The position numbers were made by a program, and so were the translations under genes. From Anadara kagoshimensis (lineage: Eukaryota; Mollusca; Bivalvia; Arcoida; Arcidae): a stretch of DNA of 64,000 nucleotides. The stretch covers positions 11,480,721 through 11,544,720 of the forward strand of contig CM037867.1 in assembly GCA_021292105.1 (NCBI GenBank), read 5' to 3'. Positions 1-10,867 of this stretch are shown here, piece after piece (position 1 is the stretch's first letter; each line of letters opens with the position of its first letter). Below the pieces are notes generated by a model, which did not search any database, was not told where the DNA came from, and saw only the letters and a program-made list of their open reading frames with translations.

Positions 1-107
1 ATAAATAAATAAATAAATGAAAACATGATATAAACAGCAGAACAATTTATAGCTAAATACCTTCTTGATCTGATATTGTGGAACCTAATTGAATTCTCCT
101 TCTAATT

Positions 108-219
108 AAATAAGAGGTCAATGGGCCTTAATGCTCACCCGAGGGTATGTACATTTTAACAAACAATGGATGACGAATGACAGACAATGATAGATGGCAA
201 TAGCTCAGGTGAGCTAAAA
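108..219. mobile_element. Short hairpin-ended (Helitron/Helentron-like) element
   Basis: A miniature copy of the large repeat family seen at 27.3, 31.8 and 37.4 kb. It begins with a GAGGTCAATGGGCCTTAATG-type end and closes with AGCTCAGGTGAGCTAAAA. It is only about 110 bp long, lacks the tandem core, and ends about 15 bp before the splice donor of exon w30. Assignment rests on similarity of both ends to the longer copies. Confidence 0.6.
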
Positions 220-233
220 CTATATAAACTTAC

Positions 234-375
234 TTGCAATTTCATATTTCAATGAGAATCCTTGACTTCCAGAAGTAGCTGTAACTGCGTAGTTAATTTG
301 AATTGTCTGACCTATAGAATCAAACGGCTGAGGTATCCTAGAGCCACAATAATGTACAGATTTCCCTAGTACTCC
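234..375 (-). CDS. CUB exon w30: back half of module M16
   Basis: The exon opens in phase 0 after a TTTTCAG acceptor and reads GVLGKSVHYCG, then a hydrophobic strand and GFSLKYEIA before a GTAAGT donor in phase 1. The fourth CUB cysteine (YCG) and the terminal G-F-x-L motif are clear. The usual D-G turn is missing, and the S-D position of the family reads A-V-T, so the calcium-binding aspartate is absent. This is the most downstream exon in the window; the gene continues below position 1. Confidence 0.88.
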
Positions 376-439
376 CTGAAAATAAAAACAATTAGCTCAT
401 AAAGCGATTCAATTTTGAACAGCCATTGGGTGTCATAGT

Positions 440-693
440 GAGTGAGTGAGTGAGTAATGGTGTTTAACATCCCAGTCCAGAATATTTAACTCATATCAAG
501 ACGTCGCAAGCTATAGGCGAAGGTGCAAAAATTTTGCCTGTGCGCTGAGCTGATGGCATTATACAGCAGGGTTCTTTAGCGTGCCAAGCCCACCGTGACA
601 CAGGACCACGTTTATTTTAAGTTCCCATCCGATCGAACCCACGACCTGCCACTTACAGAGCGAACACTCTACCAACTGAGCTACCGCAGTGGT
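440..693 (-). mobile_element. tRNA-derived SINE
   Basis: On the minus strand the head reads GGTAGCTCAGTTGGTAGAGT (A-box-like) followed by GGGTTCGATC (B-box-like), then a non-tRNA body that ends in TTAAACACCATTACTCA. The same head, body and tail recur at 8805, 20073, 29315 and 31237 in both orientations, which defines a dispersed family rather than a tRNA gene. Confidence 0.85.
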
Positions 694-1001
694 TGAGTGG
701 TCTAAATTAATGCCTTCCACTGCCTAGGTTCTAATCCCAAACAGGGCAGATCCTAGTGTAAGAAAGTTTGTCAGTTCACTTGCAGAAATTCAATTGTCTT
801 CTCTGGGAACTCCAATTTTCTCCACTATCTTAGATCTGACTGCCTCCATATAATTGAAAATCTCGACTGGGTTGTAAAAGAATATTACTAAACTCAACTG
901 AAGAAACTCTTAAATGTTTTGTTAAGAATTGTTTAAAAATTTGTTTAAGTCTCATGTGGCTATCAGATTTACTCTGCTCCACTGGCTAAACCACTAGGCC
1001 C

Positions 1002-1240
1002 CAGTTTCACAATCATACCTTAACTTAGATTTAGCAAATTTTTAGTAATCTCTTTTAGGAACTACTGATGAATATTTTTGCCAAAACTAAATGCAAATGT
1101 TTTAATCCAGAAGTGATCTACAAAATGACTCCTTAAACTTCCTCAATATCTTGAAAATTAAAAACATTATATCGATTTGAAATTTTGCAATATTTAAGTT
1201 AAGGAAAATCTTAGCTAAGGAATGATTGTGAAACCCGGAG
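1002..1240. mobile_element. MITE-like element with inverted ends
   Basis: The left end contains CAGTTTCACAATCAT and the right end ATGATTGTGAAAC in inverted orientation, about 240 bp apart, with no coding capacity. The remaining intron from 1260 to 1920 is AT-rich and shows nothing else I can name. Confidence 0.55.
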
Positions 1241-1919
1241 CAGGTTAATGATTCTTTATTCTAGGTGAGACAGACGTTGACATAAAAAAAAATCATAATT
1301 ATTTTGAATAAATATTTTATTTTTATACGCAAACACAGTCTGTCTGTCCTTGAAAAACTGTGTCTGGTCAGACAATTCTAGTTTGTAAGTTGCATAAGAT
1401 TTTTATGAATAATGTTGATAAATATAATGTTTAAAAAACCCATTTAATTGCAAACATTTCCAGAAAATGCTTAAATTATGAAATTTTCAAATCCTGCTAA
1501 ATGTGAAAAGGTCTTTTGTTTGGAGCCTGTAAGGTGACATTTGTTATTTGCAATTCTAAAATTATAGTATTTTATATATTAGCAATAGTTATCTAATATT
1601 TTTGAAATTTTATTTCGATTTCATTATTAATTATTTCAAAACTTTTAGATAATATTTCTCAATTGCATTCACAATAATTATTTCACAAGTTTGGAATAAT
1701 TCTCTGCTTATTGGCTAATGTAATTTTATAATTTTTCATATTTATTTGTCTTTCTAATTTTAAATTAGTATTTAGAATATTCAAAAAGTATTCCAAATTA
1801 CAGAATAATGAAATACTATTTTGAATATCATGAATATTGCAAATACTCATTTGAAAATTCAAAATGCTATCTTAAAATTAAGAAATACACTTTTTTAACA
1901 GCCCATTACAGGCTCCATT

Positions 1920-2025
1920 TTTTAAACTGTAACAGAAAAGGGAAATGCAGGGTTGGACAGGGGATGGAACCCGGGACCTCCCGCACTATAGGCGAGTGCT
2001 CTAACACTGAGCTACCCAGACCACT
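1920..2025 (-). mobile_element. tRNA-like SINE head, type II
   Basis: On the minus strand this reads GGGTAGCTCAGTGTTAGAGC and then GGTCCCGGGTTCCATCC, resembling tRNA A and B boxes, followed by a CCCTGCATTT tail. A second copy lies at 2140-2241. The small plus-strand reading frame across this interval is incidental. Confidence 0.65.
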
Positions 2026-2139
2026 ACATTCCTCCCTTCCTTTTTTTTTTGATTCAAATCCCTTGAATCGAAACCACCAGGTTCCACCCTGGAACCAACC
2101 TGTTGGTCAGCCACTTCCCTGGGTTGGCTGAGCCCCCAA

Positions 2140-2241
2140 ATGTAACAGGAAACAGATAAAATGCAGAGTTGGACCGGGTATTGAACCCCAAACCTCCCAC
2201 ACTATAGGCAAGTGCTCTACCACTGCGCTACCCAGACCACT
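2140..2241 (-). mobile_element. tRNA-like SINE head, type II (second copy)
   Basis: Similar to 1920-2025, including the GTGTAGTGG-type start, the internal promoter-like boxes and the GCATTTTATC tail. The two copies lie in direct orientation about 215 bp apart, directly before the donor of exon w29. Confidence 0.65.
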
Positions 2242-2261
2242 ACATAACATGATTTACTTAC

Positions 2262-2473
2262 CATTGGAGAATCTCTAAATTCTAAATATTCTGCTTCACA
2301 CTGTGGGTTACTGATTAAGTTCAGATTGGAAACTGTCACTCTTACTGTCTGATCGGATTGTGGAGCATCAATCGTCCAACGACAACGAACGGTTTGTCCA
2401 AAAGCATTGGGGTATCCAGGGGAGGTAATCGTCTGTGGATCTTCTGTAGCTGTGAAACCACCTCCGCAGAGGG
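2262..2473 (-). CDS. CUB exon w29: front half of module M16
   Basis: The exon starts phase 2 after a TTTAG acceptor with LCGGGFTATE, then ITSPGYP, RCRW and QCEAEYLEF, and ends SPM before GTAAGT in phase 0. Cysteines 1 to 3 of the CUB fold are present. The acidic C-x-x-D calcium motif of typical modules reads C-E-A-E here. Together with w30 the module has about 118 residues, a usual CUB size. Confidence 0.93.
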
Positions 2474-2701
2474 CTAAACATTTAACAAATTAAAAGATAT
2501 GGTCAATTTAGATACATTTATAAAGGGAATGTCTGAAAATGAACAATAATTAAGCTGGACCTACATGAACTATGAAACAAGAAAAATAAAACTCATATTG
2601 TAAACCAGGAAATTTTTATGTCACTTAATTTTCAGGAGATGTGACATTTGAAATTATTCACAATTTTTTCCCCAACATCATTGGATGAGAGTTGGTCCAA
2701 A

Positions 2702-2893
2702 TACAGTAAAACCTTGATTCATCGCCACTATTTGTTCAGTCAAATTTTGGCGTTATAAAGGGGTTTGGCGATAAATCGAGGGAGACAGATAAAGGGAAAC
2801 ATAAATAAGATGGATTTTGGGACTTCAAAATAGTGTGGCGATAAGCGAGGTGGTAAAGTTATCGAGGGGCATTATAACGAGGTTTTACTGTAC
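2702..2893. mobile_element. MITE with ACAGTAAAACC termini (pogo/Tigger-like ends)
   Basis: The left end ACAGTAAAACCTTGATTC and the right end AACGAGGTTTTACTGTA form terminal inverted repeats around about 190 bp of non-coding sequence. Related copies are at 9892-10073 and 49693-49893. Such CAGTNAAACCTCG-like ends recall pogo/Tigger transposons; that link is inferred. Confidence 0.7.
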
Positions 2894-3200
2894 ATGTAAA
2901 TTATATCAAAGACTCCTATAGTACATGTATACTATGATGAATATATGTTGAAACATATTGAAAATGAAGATGAATTATATATGTAACAAGAAACTTATAT
3001 ATATATATAAAATTCCAAATATGTCGATAAAGTTTATCCTTTGTGTGAGGTAAATTTATACATCAAAAACTTTAAAATATGTGAAACATGTTTTACAAAT
3101 AATAAATTCAGTTATGTTTTAGAAAACATTTTAACTTATTTTTCAGTTTTTGAAATATACATATACTTATTTGAATATTTATATTAATTTTGATATACCA

Positions 3201-3201
<1 letters not shown>

Positions 3202-3259
<58 letters not shown>
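3202..3259. repeat. (TA)n microsatellite
   Basis: About 58 bp of uninterrupted TA dinucleotide in a generally AT-rich intron segment. Confidence 0.97.
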
Positions 3260-3264
<5 letters not shown>

Positions 3265-3401
3265 TAAATTTCAAATAAGTTTAATTTTATTGTATTGCTA
3301 TTCTGATGAATTTACATGAAAATTAAAACAAGAAAATTTCCCAATTTACCACGTTAACATTGTTTTGGGGCACTTTAATTCTAGTGTTTGCATGTTATAG
3401 T

Positions 3402-3582
3402 ACAGTGAAACCTGTCTATAAAGGTCACCCAAGGGAACAAGTAAAAGTGGCCTTTATGGGCAGGTGACCTTTATATACAGGTTCAAATAATACGAATAAA
3501 GAACAATTGGGATACAATTATACTGGCCTTTATGAGAAGGCGGCCCTTATCTAGAGGTGGCCTTTAAGGCAGATTGGACTGA
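3402..3582. mobile_element. MITE with CTGTCTATAAAGG ends
   Basis: Left end GAAACCTGTCTATAAAGGTC and right end GGCCTTTAAGGCAGATTG are roughly inverted. The interior mentions GTGGCCTTTATG in both directions. Relatives occur at 9697-9891, 19870-20036, 49894-50035, 51713-51782 and 62065-62200. Confidence 0.6.
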
Positions 3583-3775
3583 AGTTTTTATACATACATA
3601 ACTAAGTGGTAAAGTTTTCAGACATAGTTCACATTGCTTAATCTAATCAATAGAATGAACTTAGAAAGTTGGAAGTAAATTAAAATTTGCATTCTACTTC
3701 ATCCAAGAGTTTCTTATACTTCCAGTCGCTGGATCCCATGGTTACTGGGACACCACTGGTTTTATAAACTGGTCC

Positions 3776-3850
3776 TACATCTTCCATCTTTCTGAATGTA
3801 TGATGTGTTAAATCCTTCCCTAACGACAGAACCTACTGCATTGTAAAACA
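3776..3850 (-). pseudogene. Decayed tandem copy of the 3' end of exon w28
   Basis: The stretch around GTATGATGTGTTAAATCC matches the exon end GTATGATGCGTTAAATCC about 90 bp away, and the similarity continues through the AACGACAGAACC / AACAACAGAACC segment to a GTAAAAC. The donor at the equivalent place has changed (TAGGAC instead of GTAAG), so this copy is not usable. It is the oldest of several donor-side exon duplications in the gene. Confidence 0.7.
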
Positions 3851-3874
3851 CTGTATCATATCACTATATCTTAC

Positions 3875-4037
3875 CATCTTCTTGTGTGTATGATGCGTTA
3901 AATCCCCCTCTAACAACAGAACCATCTGTGTAAAACTGAACAAACAAAACATTTGATGAAGATCTAATGACAGGTGGGGGATTATTTCCGCAAAATTTCC
4001 CCAACAGAGGATCATCTTCACTGAATCCATCATGGAC
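3875..4037 (-). CDS. CUB exon w28: back half of module M15
   Basis: Begins in phase 0 after TTTCAG with VHDGFSEDDPLLGKFCG, then the strand LFVQFYTDGS and GGFNASYTQED before GTAAG in phase 1. It keeps the D-G turn, the FCG cysteine and a T-D at the usual calcium-ligand position. Splicing to w29 restores a GCC codon in front of LCGGG. Confidence 0.93.
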
Positions 4038-4134
4038 CTGAAACACAACAAACACATAGATAGATTGATTACAAAAATATTAATTAAATGGTTGATTCAT
4101 TGATTATTTAAACAATATTTCAGGGGTTCAAAAT

Positions 4135-4321
4135 TACTGTAAAGGGGGAATTACCACGAAAATTTTACCGAAGTGAAAATATCTACTATACAGGTTAATA
4201 TATCACATATCTAGTATATACATCCAGTTATATTTGTTACGCAAAAATTACACCCACACGAAATGCGAGATTTCAGAAATCGCGAAACTTTCATCTCGCG
4301 AAAATAATCCCCTTTACAGTA
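4135..4321. mobile_element. MITE with TACTGTAAAGGGG termini
   Basis: TACTGTAAAGGGGG at the left and CCCCTTTACAGTA at the right are an inverted pair, with TA at the outer edges as a possible target duplication. The interior contains CGCGAAA-type subterminal repeats and no coding sequence. Similar TACTGTA-ended elements occur at 36174, 37175 and 50941. Confidence 0.75.
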
Positions 4322-4363
4322 TATGTTGGAATAGAAGGTCTATTTGTTTTTATTTTTGGCAGG

Positions 4364-4525
4364 TGATTGATTGTACAGTACTTTGGATGTAGTGGTGGTT
4401 GATTGGTTTTGTATGCTGTAGTCAAGATTATATTATTAATCAGTTGATTGATTGTACAGTACTTTGGATGTAGTGGTGGTTGATTGGTCTTGTATTCTGT
4501 AGTCAAGATTATATTCATATATATT
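4364..4525. repeat. 81-bp direct repeat, two copies
   Basis: TGATTGATTGTACAGTACTT and the following GGATGTAGTGGTGG segment recur after 81 bp with few differences. The rest of the intron to 5000 is AT-rich and I see nothing further. Confidence 0.85.
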
Positions 4526-5000
4526 ATATAAATATATTTATTTTAACATTTCATGTCATTATCAGGATTTGTATTTTCAAAACATGTTTTCAAAATAAAT
4601 CATAATGTTAATTACCATGAGCCATTTCAAAATTTAATTTAGTTTTTATTTTACAGCACTAGAAAGTCGTTTTGAAATACAATGTGTTATCAGTTCTTGA
4701 ACAAAAATTGTTAAACCAAAATTTTTTGGGAATTATGTTGAAAACATTCCCAGTGGACGAAAATATATTTTACCAAATTTAGCTAAGGAAATACTTTGCA
4801 TAGGAAGTATACCTTAGTTTTTGAGGAATTTCAGAATTTAACTAGCAGCAAATTTAGACAATAGAACTCAAGGAACTGTACTCAAAAGACCACTGGTTAT
4901 AACACTGCCACAATTTTTACTGTAGTGGTGTTGATTCCCTTTTCCTACAACCTAGTACCACAACATTGGTGTACCAGGTGAGCAAAGTAAGGGCCTTTAC

Positions 5001-5197
5001 CTTAATATAGTCAAATCTACAAGCAGCCTCCTCTATCTCCATATCTTCAATAGTTAGCCTAACAAGCTTGTTATCACCAACAAATATGATCCATTTGCAG
5101 TTCAAGTTATTTTCGTAGAGTCCGTCACCATTTATGTCTATGGAGGAAAATCGTCCAGATGTAGCATTTAGGACACCTCCACAACCTTGTCTAGGTC
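5001..5197 (-). CDS. CUB exon w27: front half of module M15
   Basis: Phase 2 start after TTACAG. It reads PRQGCGGVLNATSGRF, then NNLNCKW, VRLTIEDMEIEEAACRFDYIK and stops in phase 0 before GTAAAG. The first three cysteines and the E-x-x-x-C-x-x-D acidic pattern of calcium-binding CUBs are present. The usual S-P-x-Y-P stretch is replaced by an insert rich in Asp and Gly (SSIDINGDG). Confidence 0.92.
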
Positions 5198-5810
5198 CTG
5201 TAAGGGAAGATTGACAACTTATTGTAAAGTATACAAGCAAATTCAGTGAATAAGGATCCCCCGCCAAAATGTTCTTTTTGTGATTTGAACTTATGTTCAA
5301 AGGGCAATACCCAAGTAACTCCCAAATCAACTCGGGTTAATAATATGCACATCTCCTGTCAATGTTGATTCTTTGCACCAAGTTTCATGAAAAAGTGCCA
5401 TAAAGTTTTTGAGAATCAGCGCAGACAAGCATTTCAGACTGATGGATAAATGGAAACTCAAATTTAATATTCCCCCTCTTTCTTCGAAAGGCAGGGGGAA
5501 AAAACCCATTAATAATTGAAAGACTATTTCATCAAATATTTTATATCAACCTAAATCCCATGACATATTTCTCGATTACATTTCACTAAATGAACATATG
5601 TTAGGCTTATTCAAGGCCCAAAACAATCCAGATAATAAAAGTTTTAAAAGTTTTTTTAGCCATTGTATCCCATTAGACTAGTTTTGGTTGCAAGTAATTC
5701 ATTTATATTCAGATGTCACCAGCTGTAGATGAAGTGACAGAAATAGTCACCTTTTCAGTGGGTTCAGGGCAATTTGCAGGAAGAGTTCTGTAGTGTGCCA
5801 CACCTTGCTA

Positions 5811-6353
5811 CTCAGGGCTCAAAGATGTGACTAAATTAGGCGCCATGGCAACCAAATTTTACTCATAAGTCGCCAATTTGGCGACTGCTTTTTCGGGGTC
5901 CAAAATTCTTGATCATGGCTGATTCCATTTTTCTATTTGCATTTTACATATTGACAAAGTGTTTCCGGTATCCCTCAGTCGGCCTCATGACTTATAGAAG
6001 GAATGTTTTGTATGTATATATACGAAACGTCAAAAGTGTGCCGAATAGAACAGTAATCATCAGTGGGAAGCGACTGTCAATGTGCATTGATAGTTTTTTC
6101 AAGGCAAGTACATGTGATGCTCCCAAAAGCAGGTGATAGATCCATTGCCTGATGATCGATTGATAATAAATGTTTGATATTATACAGTATACACTGTGTT
6201 GTTAGATTGTTTTTAGAATAAAACCATTTTAATTTTATTGCTGGTACCTAAAAGTCTCAATTGGCATCTAAAAGTTTCAATTGACTACTAATTTTTTTAG
6301 ATAGGGAGCCAGGCTGGTTTCTAGAATCTGTGAAAAACTCACTTTGAGCCCTG
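5811..6353. mobile_element. Inverted-repeat element with CAGGGCTCAAAG ends
   Basis: CTCAGGGCTCAAAG at the left is inverted at the right as CTTTGAGCCCTG. The interior holds GGCGCCATGGCAACC and TCGCCAATTTGGCGAC. The short plus-strand frame inside (5909-6136) resembles nothing I know. The stretch 5240-5510 before it is a worn copy of a repeat also seen at 22900-23060 and 26400-26600. Confidence 0.6.
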
Positions 6354-6445
6354 CTACTGCACCATGTGAATTTATCCAAATTATAATTTGCTCAAATATG
6401 TACAAACTAAAATTTACATATAATTATAGTACTAGATTTGTTTAC

Positions 6446-6663
6446 CAAATGTTGTGATGTAAGTTGCAATGAATCCATCAAAAGCAAGCGAAACATCAGA
6501 AACAAAGTTGACCAGCATAGAATTGCCAGTGGAACGAACTATGCCTGGCATTTCCAAACCACAATATCGACCAATCAGAGGGGAGCTTAAATCTGTACCA
6601 TCTCTAACATCAACATAGTCATAAGCACATGTGGAATGCGGCTCTAAGTTGAAAGCTGTAAAT
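6446..6663 (-). CDS. CUB exon w26: back two-thirds of module M14
   Basis: The intron breaks this module early, inside a beta-strand (phase 2 join L-K-F), so the exon holds FTAFNLEPHSTCAYDYVDVRDG, then GRYCG, the SD calcium position (NFVSDVS) and GFIATYITTF before GTAAAC. All back-half hallmarks and cysteines 3 and 4 are present. Ends phase 1 and joins GGA in w27. Confidence 0.93.
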
Positions 6664-6711
6664 CTGAAAAAGGGTAAAACACATAATTAATGAATTATTA
6701 ATTAATTATAA

Positions 6712-7093
6712 CAGGGATTGTACAGACATTTAGACTCCAAATTTAAGGACTTTTTATGGTCTTTTCAGGGTCCTTATTTGCAAATTTAAGGCCTAATCAG
6801 AGGGTCAATTTCAGCAAAAGAATATTGGTGCAAAGGCAATTAAATCAATAAAACAATTACTAAGGCGTTCGGGAGGGCCTGGTACCTTTAAATTTCTCAT
6901 TTCAACGCCACTTTTTATTTATTTTATTTACATACATCAGTCTATTCGCAAACACTAAATATCAAAATACAGACACCCAACTAGCCAAATTCAAGGGCTT
7001 TTTAGGGTCTTTAAGATAAATTCAAGGAGTTTTTAGGGTCTTTTTAGGGCAAGACCCAAAATTTAAGGACTTTCCAGGCTTGTACAAACCCTA
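6712..7093. mobile_element. MITE family 'CAGACATTTAGACTCC', copy 1
   Basis: Ends read GTACAGACATTTAGACTCC and GGCTTGTACAAACCCT, and the body repeats TTTAGGGTC and TTTAAGGAC motifs in both orientations. Copies 2 and 3 are at 10868-11302 and 21254-21495. Confidence 0.65.
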
Positions 7094-7281
7094 TATAATT
7101 AAATTTGAAATCTCAAACTCAGAATCCAGAAAACATAGAAAAGTCAAACTTAAGAGCAGCAGTTACTTGATTAAAACAAAGGTAAAGAAGCTGGATACAG
7201 GTGGTGATAAAATTCATAAGAACATACTCAGTTAGTTCTGTAAACATTTAAGATAGTGTTAACGACAACTAATTTCAGTAC

Positions 7282-7530
7282 AGGGGTTCAAAATCCTCCG
7301 GGCCCGAGGTCCGGGACCTATTGATTTTACATTCGGATCCTTGATATTTAAACCGTAAAATTTCTATGGACCTGCAGTTTTTTACTGGGATCACACTGCC
7401 TTTTCTATGTGATAACACACTTGAACCTTTCAATGTTGATATTGGACTTTCAACACTTTATGTGGAATCTGCCAAAAAAAAAGGTACTGGGCCTTCCATT
7501 TTAAAACATAATCTTGAACCCATGCAGTAG
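7282..7530. mobile_element. Repeat starting CAGGGGTTCAAAAT
   Basis: Shares CAGGGGTTCAAAAT, then GACCTATTGATTTTACAT and CAATGTTGATATTGGACTTT, with 25703-26355 and 35945-36396. The last two retain an inverted AACCCCTG / GAACTCCTG right end; this copy is truncated. The interval 7530-8160 shows nothing else clear. Confidence 0.55.
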
Positions 7531-8160
7531 AAATCTCAAAAAATTTACTTTTTTATAGCATTTATACTTCATTAGGGAACAGAAAACAATGTCACATTCT
7601 TCTTTTGGTAATTTTGGTAAATTCAACAAGAACTGTCTTTTAAAAGCCAAATCCCCCGCCCCCCTCCCACTTTAATGTTTTCCTGCAACCTTGACCTTTC
7701 GATATGACTTCAGTTCAAAGTCATTGCACACCTTTGGACCATGAAGATTATTCATGTGAAGTTTTATAGTAGTTGTCCAAAGCAATTATGAAATATGGTC
7801 AGGACACTTTTTTACACAGACAGACAGATGGTTTGACAGACATGGGGGTTCCTAGATTTGTCAAAAATAGTTTGAGAGGGTATAATTACAGGAACTGACT
7901 GATATGACAGATATGTAGTATGCACAAAAAGATTGTTTATTTTTGTAAGAACAATTTTTTATTTCAATTCATAAAAAAGTGGTCTACTGTTTATTTAGCC
8001 TATTTCGGAGAAAGCAAGATCACAAAATATTCCATAAATTTCAATACGACGGGTACAAATCAATGATTCTTTACTTACATTAGCCGAGTCGTTACTAAAA
8101 AATCCTGTTTCGGCTCCATCCTTGCTTAGTATATCATTTTATGTGACAAAATATAAACTG

Positions 8161-8520
8161 GGTGGGTGTTTACAATGGTAATCATTTATTCGAAATGGCG
8201 GGGTTCTTTATGTTATGTAGTCATAACGAAAAAGTCAACTATTTATGTAGGTTAGTGCAGCTCAAGAACGGATTGATTTTTGCGAAACTGGGATGACAAA
8301 AATTGATTTAATAAAGTAATAAAGTGAACTACCTTTCTGCATTTTTAAACTTTTTAAAAAATTGATGTAAATTTGAACTTTTAAACTCAACCAACCTTTG
8401 AGCTACCCTTCATTGAACCCCTTGCGAACCTACGTAAATAATAAATTCTTCCGTCATCATTACGTCACACAAAACACACCGCCATCTAGTCAAATTTTCT
8501 ACCATTGTAAACACCCATCC
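8161..8520. mobile_element. MITE with GGTGGGTGTTTACAATGGTA termini
   Basis: The left end and the right end TACCATTGTAAACACCCATCC are inverted repeats of about 20 bp with a single mismatch, enclosing about 320 bp without coding sequence. Confidence 0.8.
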
Positions 8521-8804
8521 AAAATATGTTTTGGAGTATTGAAGGAGTTATAATGCATGGATTAGATTGAAATTAGGACTATTAGCAATGAATCGACTCA
8601 TGTAAGTAAATGATAAATTGATTTTTAACCGTGCCATTCAAATCTTTAAAATATTAGCGTTATTCCTTTCTCTGCTGCAGAGTAAATAGATAGTAATATC
8701 CTATTCCCTTGTATTTTTGTAATTGGGTCATGAGAATCCAATATAAGATAACTTCAAGTTAAAGTTCAAGCATACTGTTCTAATGGGACTCAAACAGTTG
8801 AGTG

Positions 8805-9147
8805 TTTGAGTTGAGTGAGTAATGGTGTTTAATGTACCAGTCAAGGATATTTCACTTATATCGAGACGTCGCCAACTATAGGCAAAGGTGCAGAAATTTT
8901 GCCTGTATGTTGCGCTTATGGCATTATACAGCAGGGTTCTTTATTGTGCCAAGCCAACCGTGACACCGGACCTTGTTTATTTTAAGTTCCCATCCGAAAG
9001 AACCGTGAGTTTCAGTCCGTAATGCAAAGTGCTTGGTGAACAGTCACTACCCACTTTCAAGTCTTGGGTCAGACACGGTCGGGGTTCAAACCCTTGACCT
9101 TCCACTTACGGAGCAAGCACTCTACCAACGGAGCTACCGCAGTGGTT
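8805..9147 (-). mobile_element. tRNA-derived SINE, near full length
   Basis: Reverse strand reads from GGTAGCTCCGTTGGTAGAGT through a GGTTTGAACCCC B-box-like motif to the tail TTAAACACCATTACTCACTC. It includes the segment CACTTTCAAGTCTTGGGTCAG, missing from the copy at 440. The plus-strand frame 9033-9215 lies inside it. Confidence 0.85.
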
Positions 9148-9369
9148 TAAAACAATGTGTGTATCATACTTATTATCACAGGTACACAGCTTCTTATGAC
9201 AACTGTGACAAGTAACATCTGTACCAAATTTCAGAAAAACTGAATCTTGCAAAATTGAATAAACTTCTGAGCAAAATAATGCCTACAGATGAAAAAAAAA
9301 CCAGATGAATAAACAAGATGATTCCAGTAAATCTAGAGGGATGGAGGATAATTGATTGATCGGGTGGGG

Positions 9370-9666
9370 GTGTTACATTCAAGTCCAGAATATTTCACTT
9401 ATATCAAGAGCACAAAAGCTATGAGTGAAGTGGCAGGAGTACACTCTGGGCAATGGCAGACAGGGTTTTTTATGTGCCATGCTTGCTGTAACACTGGGCA
9501 TGGGTTTGTAAGTTCTCTTCCAAAAGACCCTATGACTTTCATTTTTTAATTTCTGAGTGCTTAGCAACAGAACTTCTTCCAAGTCTTGGTCAGAACCGTC
9601 TATGGTTTGAACCCACAACCTCCCACATACAGAGCAAGCACTCTACTAGTTAAGCTACCACAATGG
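9370..9666 (-). mobile_element. Diverged tRNA-derived SINE
   Basis: Same order of blocks as the copy at 8805 (CAGAATATTTCACTTATATC, then the head with CTCTACTAGTTAAGCTACCA) but with many substitutions. The overlapping short frames on both strands are SINE sequence. Confidence 0.7.
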
Positions 9667-9696
9667 TCTGGGGGAGGGGGGATAATAAACTACATT

Positions 9697-9891
9697 ACCT
9701 CAAAATTTCAGTAAAACCAGTCAACTTTATATAAGGACCAACACCTTTAAAAGCCAATAACATTTTATCCCAATTGCTCTTTATTCAGGTTGTTTAGACC
9801 TGTAATTAAGGGTTTCCTACCCAAAAAGGCCAGTTTTACACTTCCAATTAGCTGACCTTTATCATCATGACAGATTTGACTGTACAGTAAA
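9697..9891. mobile_element. Worn MITE of the CTGTCTATAAAGG family
   Basis: Contains CCAGTCAACTTTATATAAGG at the left and CAGATTTGACTGTA at the right, related to the element at 3402. It directly abuts the ACAGTAAAACC-ended MITE that follows. Confidence 0.5.
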
Positions 9892-10073
9892 ACCTCGTTA
9901 TAATGCCCCTCGATAACTTTGCCACCTCGCTTATCACCACACTTTTTTGAAGTCCCAAAATTCATTTTGTTTGTTTTTCTTTATGAGCCTCCCTCAATTA
10001 ATTGCCAAACCCCTTTATAACGCCAAAATTTGACTGAACAGATGGTGGCCTTTATGGACAGATTTTACTGTAC
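9892..10073. mobile_element. MITE with ACAGTAAAACC termini, second copy
   Basis: ACAGTAAAACCTCGTTATAA at the left matches, inverted, the right end of the 2702-2893 element; the right end here is GATTTTACTGTA. It stops four bases before the donor side of exon w25. Confidence 0.7.
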
Positions 10074-10077
10074 TTAC

Positions 10078-10204
10078 TTAAGATCAATTACTCTGTCTTC
10101 CTGTACTGTAATTAGCCATGTACAGTTAGCATTATGATGGTACTGTGTTGGGTATGTCGGAGTTCTGATAACACCATAAGCCTCGGTGTAGTTACCACCA
10201 CATT
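10078..10204 (-). CDS. CUB exon w25: front third of module M14
   Basis: Short front exon. After TTTTTCAG it opens phase 2 with ECGGNYTEAYGVIRTPTYP, then NANCTWLITVQEDRVIDLK and a GTAAGT donor in phase 2. The S-P of the usual SPxYP motif is T-P. The module is completed by w26. Confidence 0.93.
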
Positions 10205-10867
10205 CTGAAAAATAAAATAATAACAGTATAAATAAGGGTTAAAATAGCGAAGTGGTTATTGCCCCGTATGTCTTAATAACAAATGCGTTATTACCACGCA
10301 TCTTTTATACCGTTATTTTATAGTATACATATTTATGGGCTTTTTAACTTTATGATTGGCTATAAATACATTAATTTAGTGATAATTAAAGTATATTTAA
10401 TAGTAACTTGTCAAATTTGGGTCAAATAATAGATTATTTTGATAAAAAATGTTAATACGGTTTTAGATCCGTCATTTTGTTTTTGTCATACGGTCGGATC
10501 GTTTTTTGCAGTTCATCAATCATTTAGACAGCAACTTTTTGGAAAAAATATCAATAAAATTTTGTTTTAATTCTAAATTGGACTATTTAGTCCTATTCAA
10601 TCGATGTATGAAGTTTGATGCGTACGGTTATATGGGTATAAAAAATATGTGGTAATAACATCTGCCTTAAAATAAATAAAGAAATAAAGGATTAGAAAAA
10701 TCACAACCTGTAAGATTATGTTATCTGATGTTACTTATGGAAAATTACAAAATAAACAGCATATTTCATGTGAACAAGATCCAATGTTTTCAACTTGCCA
10801 GTATGCAGATTGTCACCTTGTGGATATAGAAATTTTCTATTTTTAAAAATATGTACAAACATATTAT

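Noticed and set aside
3202-3259. AT-rich run as a possible replication origin or promoter
   Set aside because: A plain (TA)n microsatellite inside an intron with no supporting motif.
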